NCBI GenBank assembly: GCA_023429345.1
Contig: JAEYVB010000350.1
Location: 1 to 5,633, forward strand
Origin: Planctomycetota bacterium
GTDB lineage: Bacteria; Planctomycetota; Phycisphaerae; Phycisphaerales; UBA1924
Length of the DNA stretch: 5,633 bases
Direction: 5' to 3'
Shown: positions 5,235-5,633 of the stretch, piece after piece
How positions within the stretch are numbered: the stretch's first letter is position 1
Layout: each line of letters starts with the position of its first letter
The notes under the pieces: model-generated
Databases searched by the model: none
What the model was told of the DNA's origin: nothing
What the model saw: only the letters and a program-made list of their open reading frames with translations
Program-made: the position numbers and the translations under genes

Positions 5235-5462
5235 ATGAAATCGATTCTCGCTCTCGTTCTGCTCAGCCTCGGCTCCATCTCCTTCGCCGCGATGGGCCCG
5301 GTCCCCGCGACTTCCCCGGTCCCGGCGGCCGACGCCTGCTGCTGCACGGACTGCTCGTGCGACGACTGCGGCTGCAAGGACGGCTGCTGCACTGGCGGCG
5401 GCTGCTGCGAGTCCTGCGGCGACTGCTGCGAAGATGATTGCTGCGGCAACGGCTGCTGCTGA
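5235..5462 (+). CDS. Exported metallothionein-like Cys-rich peptide
   Basis: It has 75 residues. Residues 1-18 are a clear signal peptide (MKSILALVLLSLGSISFA; cleavage after SFA likely). A Pro/Ala linker follows (about 19-34), then a cysteine cluster: 18 Cys in residues 35-75. It opens with CCC at 35-37 and has CC pairs at 51, 57, 64, 69 and 74; the last three pairs are exactly five residues apart. The cluster has nine Asp/Glu, one Lys, no His and no aromatic residue. That composition is like metallothioneins, which bind Zn, Cu or Cd through thiolates, but those are normally cytoplasmic. Outside the cytoplasm the Cys could instead be disulfide-linked in an envelope or matrix protein. All 18 Cys codons are TGC, and repeated GGCTGCTG units suggest growth by slippage. 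The start is fixed by AAAGGA; a strong terminator begins 21 bases past the stop. No named family is recognised, and the metal role is inference. Confidence 0.85.
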   Translation: MKSILALVLLSLGSISFAAMGPVPATSPVPAADACCCTDCSCDDCGCKDGCCTGGGCCESCGDCCEDDCCGNGCC

Positions 5463-5483
5463 TCCCGATCGGGGCTGATCCCC
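5461..5483. repeat. Right copy of GATCCCGATCGGGGC
   Basis: This is an exact 15-bp copy (5461-5475) of 4621-4635, overlapping the TGA stop of the 75-residue gene. As on the left side, a short spacer and a C run follow: GGGG (5471-5474), CTGAT, CCCC (5480-5483), which can pair. The two copies are in the same orientation and enclose both cysteine-rich genes. Confidence 0.45.
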
Positions 5484-5526
5484 ACGCGGCCGCGGCGGAC
5501 ACGCGCCCGGCCGCGTTTTTCGTTTT
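5484..5526 (+). terminator. Rho-independent terminator of the Cys-rich module
   Basis: ACGCGGCCG at 5484-5492 pairs perfectly with CGGCCGCGT at 5508-5516. Inside, GGCG (5494-5497) can pair with CGCC (5504-5507). The stem runs into TTTTT at 5516-5520, then CG and TTTT at 5523-5526. This is a textbook intrinsic terminator for the plus strand. The T run touches the stop codon of the convergent minus-strand gene. Read from the minus strand the same stem has no T run after it. Confidence 0.9.
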
Positions 5527-5633
5527 CAGGGTGTGCGGGCCAGCCGGGCGAGCCGCTTGGACCACATCGCGCCCATGAGCGCTGCCGCCAGGAGAAGCGC
5601 ACCGTTGGCCTGGTGGGCGGTGCGGATCAGCGT
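5526..5633 (-). CDS. C-terminal end of a membrane protein, heme A synthase-like
   Basis: The frame is open from the right edge to a TGA at 5528-5526 and gives 35 residues, too short and startless for routine ORF listing. The visible part is TLIRTAHQANGALLLAAALM, then GAMWSKRLARLARTP: a His-containing turn, one membrane helix and a short basic tail. A terminal helix opening with RTAHxxxGALLLA, followed by a basic end, resembles the last segment of heme A synthase (CtaA/COX15), which converts heme O to heme A for cytochrome oxidase and binds heme through conserved His. The match rests on about 20 residues recalled from memory. The reading of a membrane protein end is firm; the family is tentative. 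It converges with the cysteine-rich module across the terminator. Confidence 0.5.
   Translation of the reverse strand, partial: TLIRTAHQANGALLLAAALMGAMWSKRLARLARTP

Noticed and set aside
4621..5483. Transposon or MITE bounded by the 15-bp repeats
   Set aside because: No transposase, terminal inverted repeats or target duplication are seen. The repeats are kept as an observation only.
5228..5602. 124-aa minus-strand frame rich in Gln, Ser and Pro
   Set aside because: Its Gln/Ser/Pro-rich stretch is simply the antisense of the TGC-rich Cys codons. It also runs through the terminator and the end of the convergent membrane protein.
1..5633. tRNA, rRNA, CRISPR array, phage or toxin-antitoxin genes
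   Set aside because: Looked for by eye on both strands; no cloverleaf, regularly spaced repeat-spacer array or matching protein motif was found.

Overview
The window is GC-rich DNA with compact genes on both strands. It most likely comes from a planctomycete, probably of the Phycisphaerae. The best clue is a short membrane protein (423-929, minus strand) ending in the zinc ribbon CRACGYDLHGMDRCPECG, a pattern I associate with that phylum. The GC-rich third codon positions and the Pro/Ala-rich linkers fit. This assignment is inference; no rRNA or other marker gene is present.

Layout. (1) 1-537, plus: the 3' part of cysC, APS kinase of sulfate assimilation, cut by the left edge. (2) 423-2327, minus: a probable three-gene operon in the order phoU, gmhA, then the membrane zinc-ribbon protein. 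phoU and gmhA overlap by ATGA, and the last gene runs convergently into the 3' end of cysC. (3) 2328-2500: a divergent intergenic region with short direct repeats. (4) 2501-3364, plus: a class I SAM-dependent methyltransferase with an N-terminal coiled coil. (5) 3381-4595, minus: an M42/M28-like dizinc aminopeptidase, convergent with the methyltransferase. The 16-nt gap between them lies in a hairpin whose base is made of both stop codons. (6) 4621-5526, plus: a module of two exported cysteine-rich proteins. A 144-aa protein with 9 Cys has a TATA-like -10 box just upstream of a GTG start, so its mRNA may be leaderless. A structured spacer with two hairpins follows. Next comes a 75-aa metallothionein-like secreted peptide with 18 Cys in its last 41 residues, then a strong Rho-independent terminator. 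A 15-bp sequence, GATCCCGATCGGGGC, lies on both sides of this module. (7) 5526-5633, minus: the C-terminal 35 residues of a membrane protein resembling heme A synthase (CtaA/COX15).

How the genes fit together. cysC, phoU, gmhA, the methyltransferase and the peptidase are ordinary housekeeping or envelope genes, and no single pathway joins them. The least explained part is the exported cysteine-rich module. It may bind metal outside the cytoplasm or contribute to a disulfide-linked envelope. A neighbour that may be a cytochrome oxidase biogenesis gene suggests copper as one possible metal, but the sequence does not show this. I see no mobile-element genes, tRNA, rRNA or CRISPR array, and no gene-free stretch longer than 300 bases.
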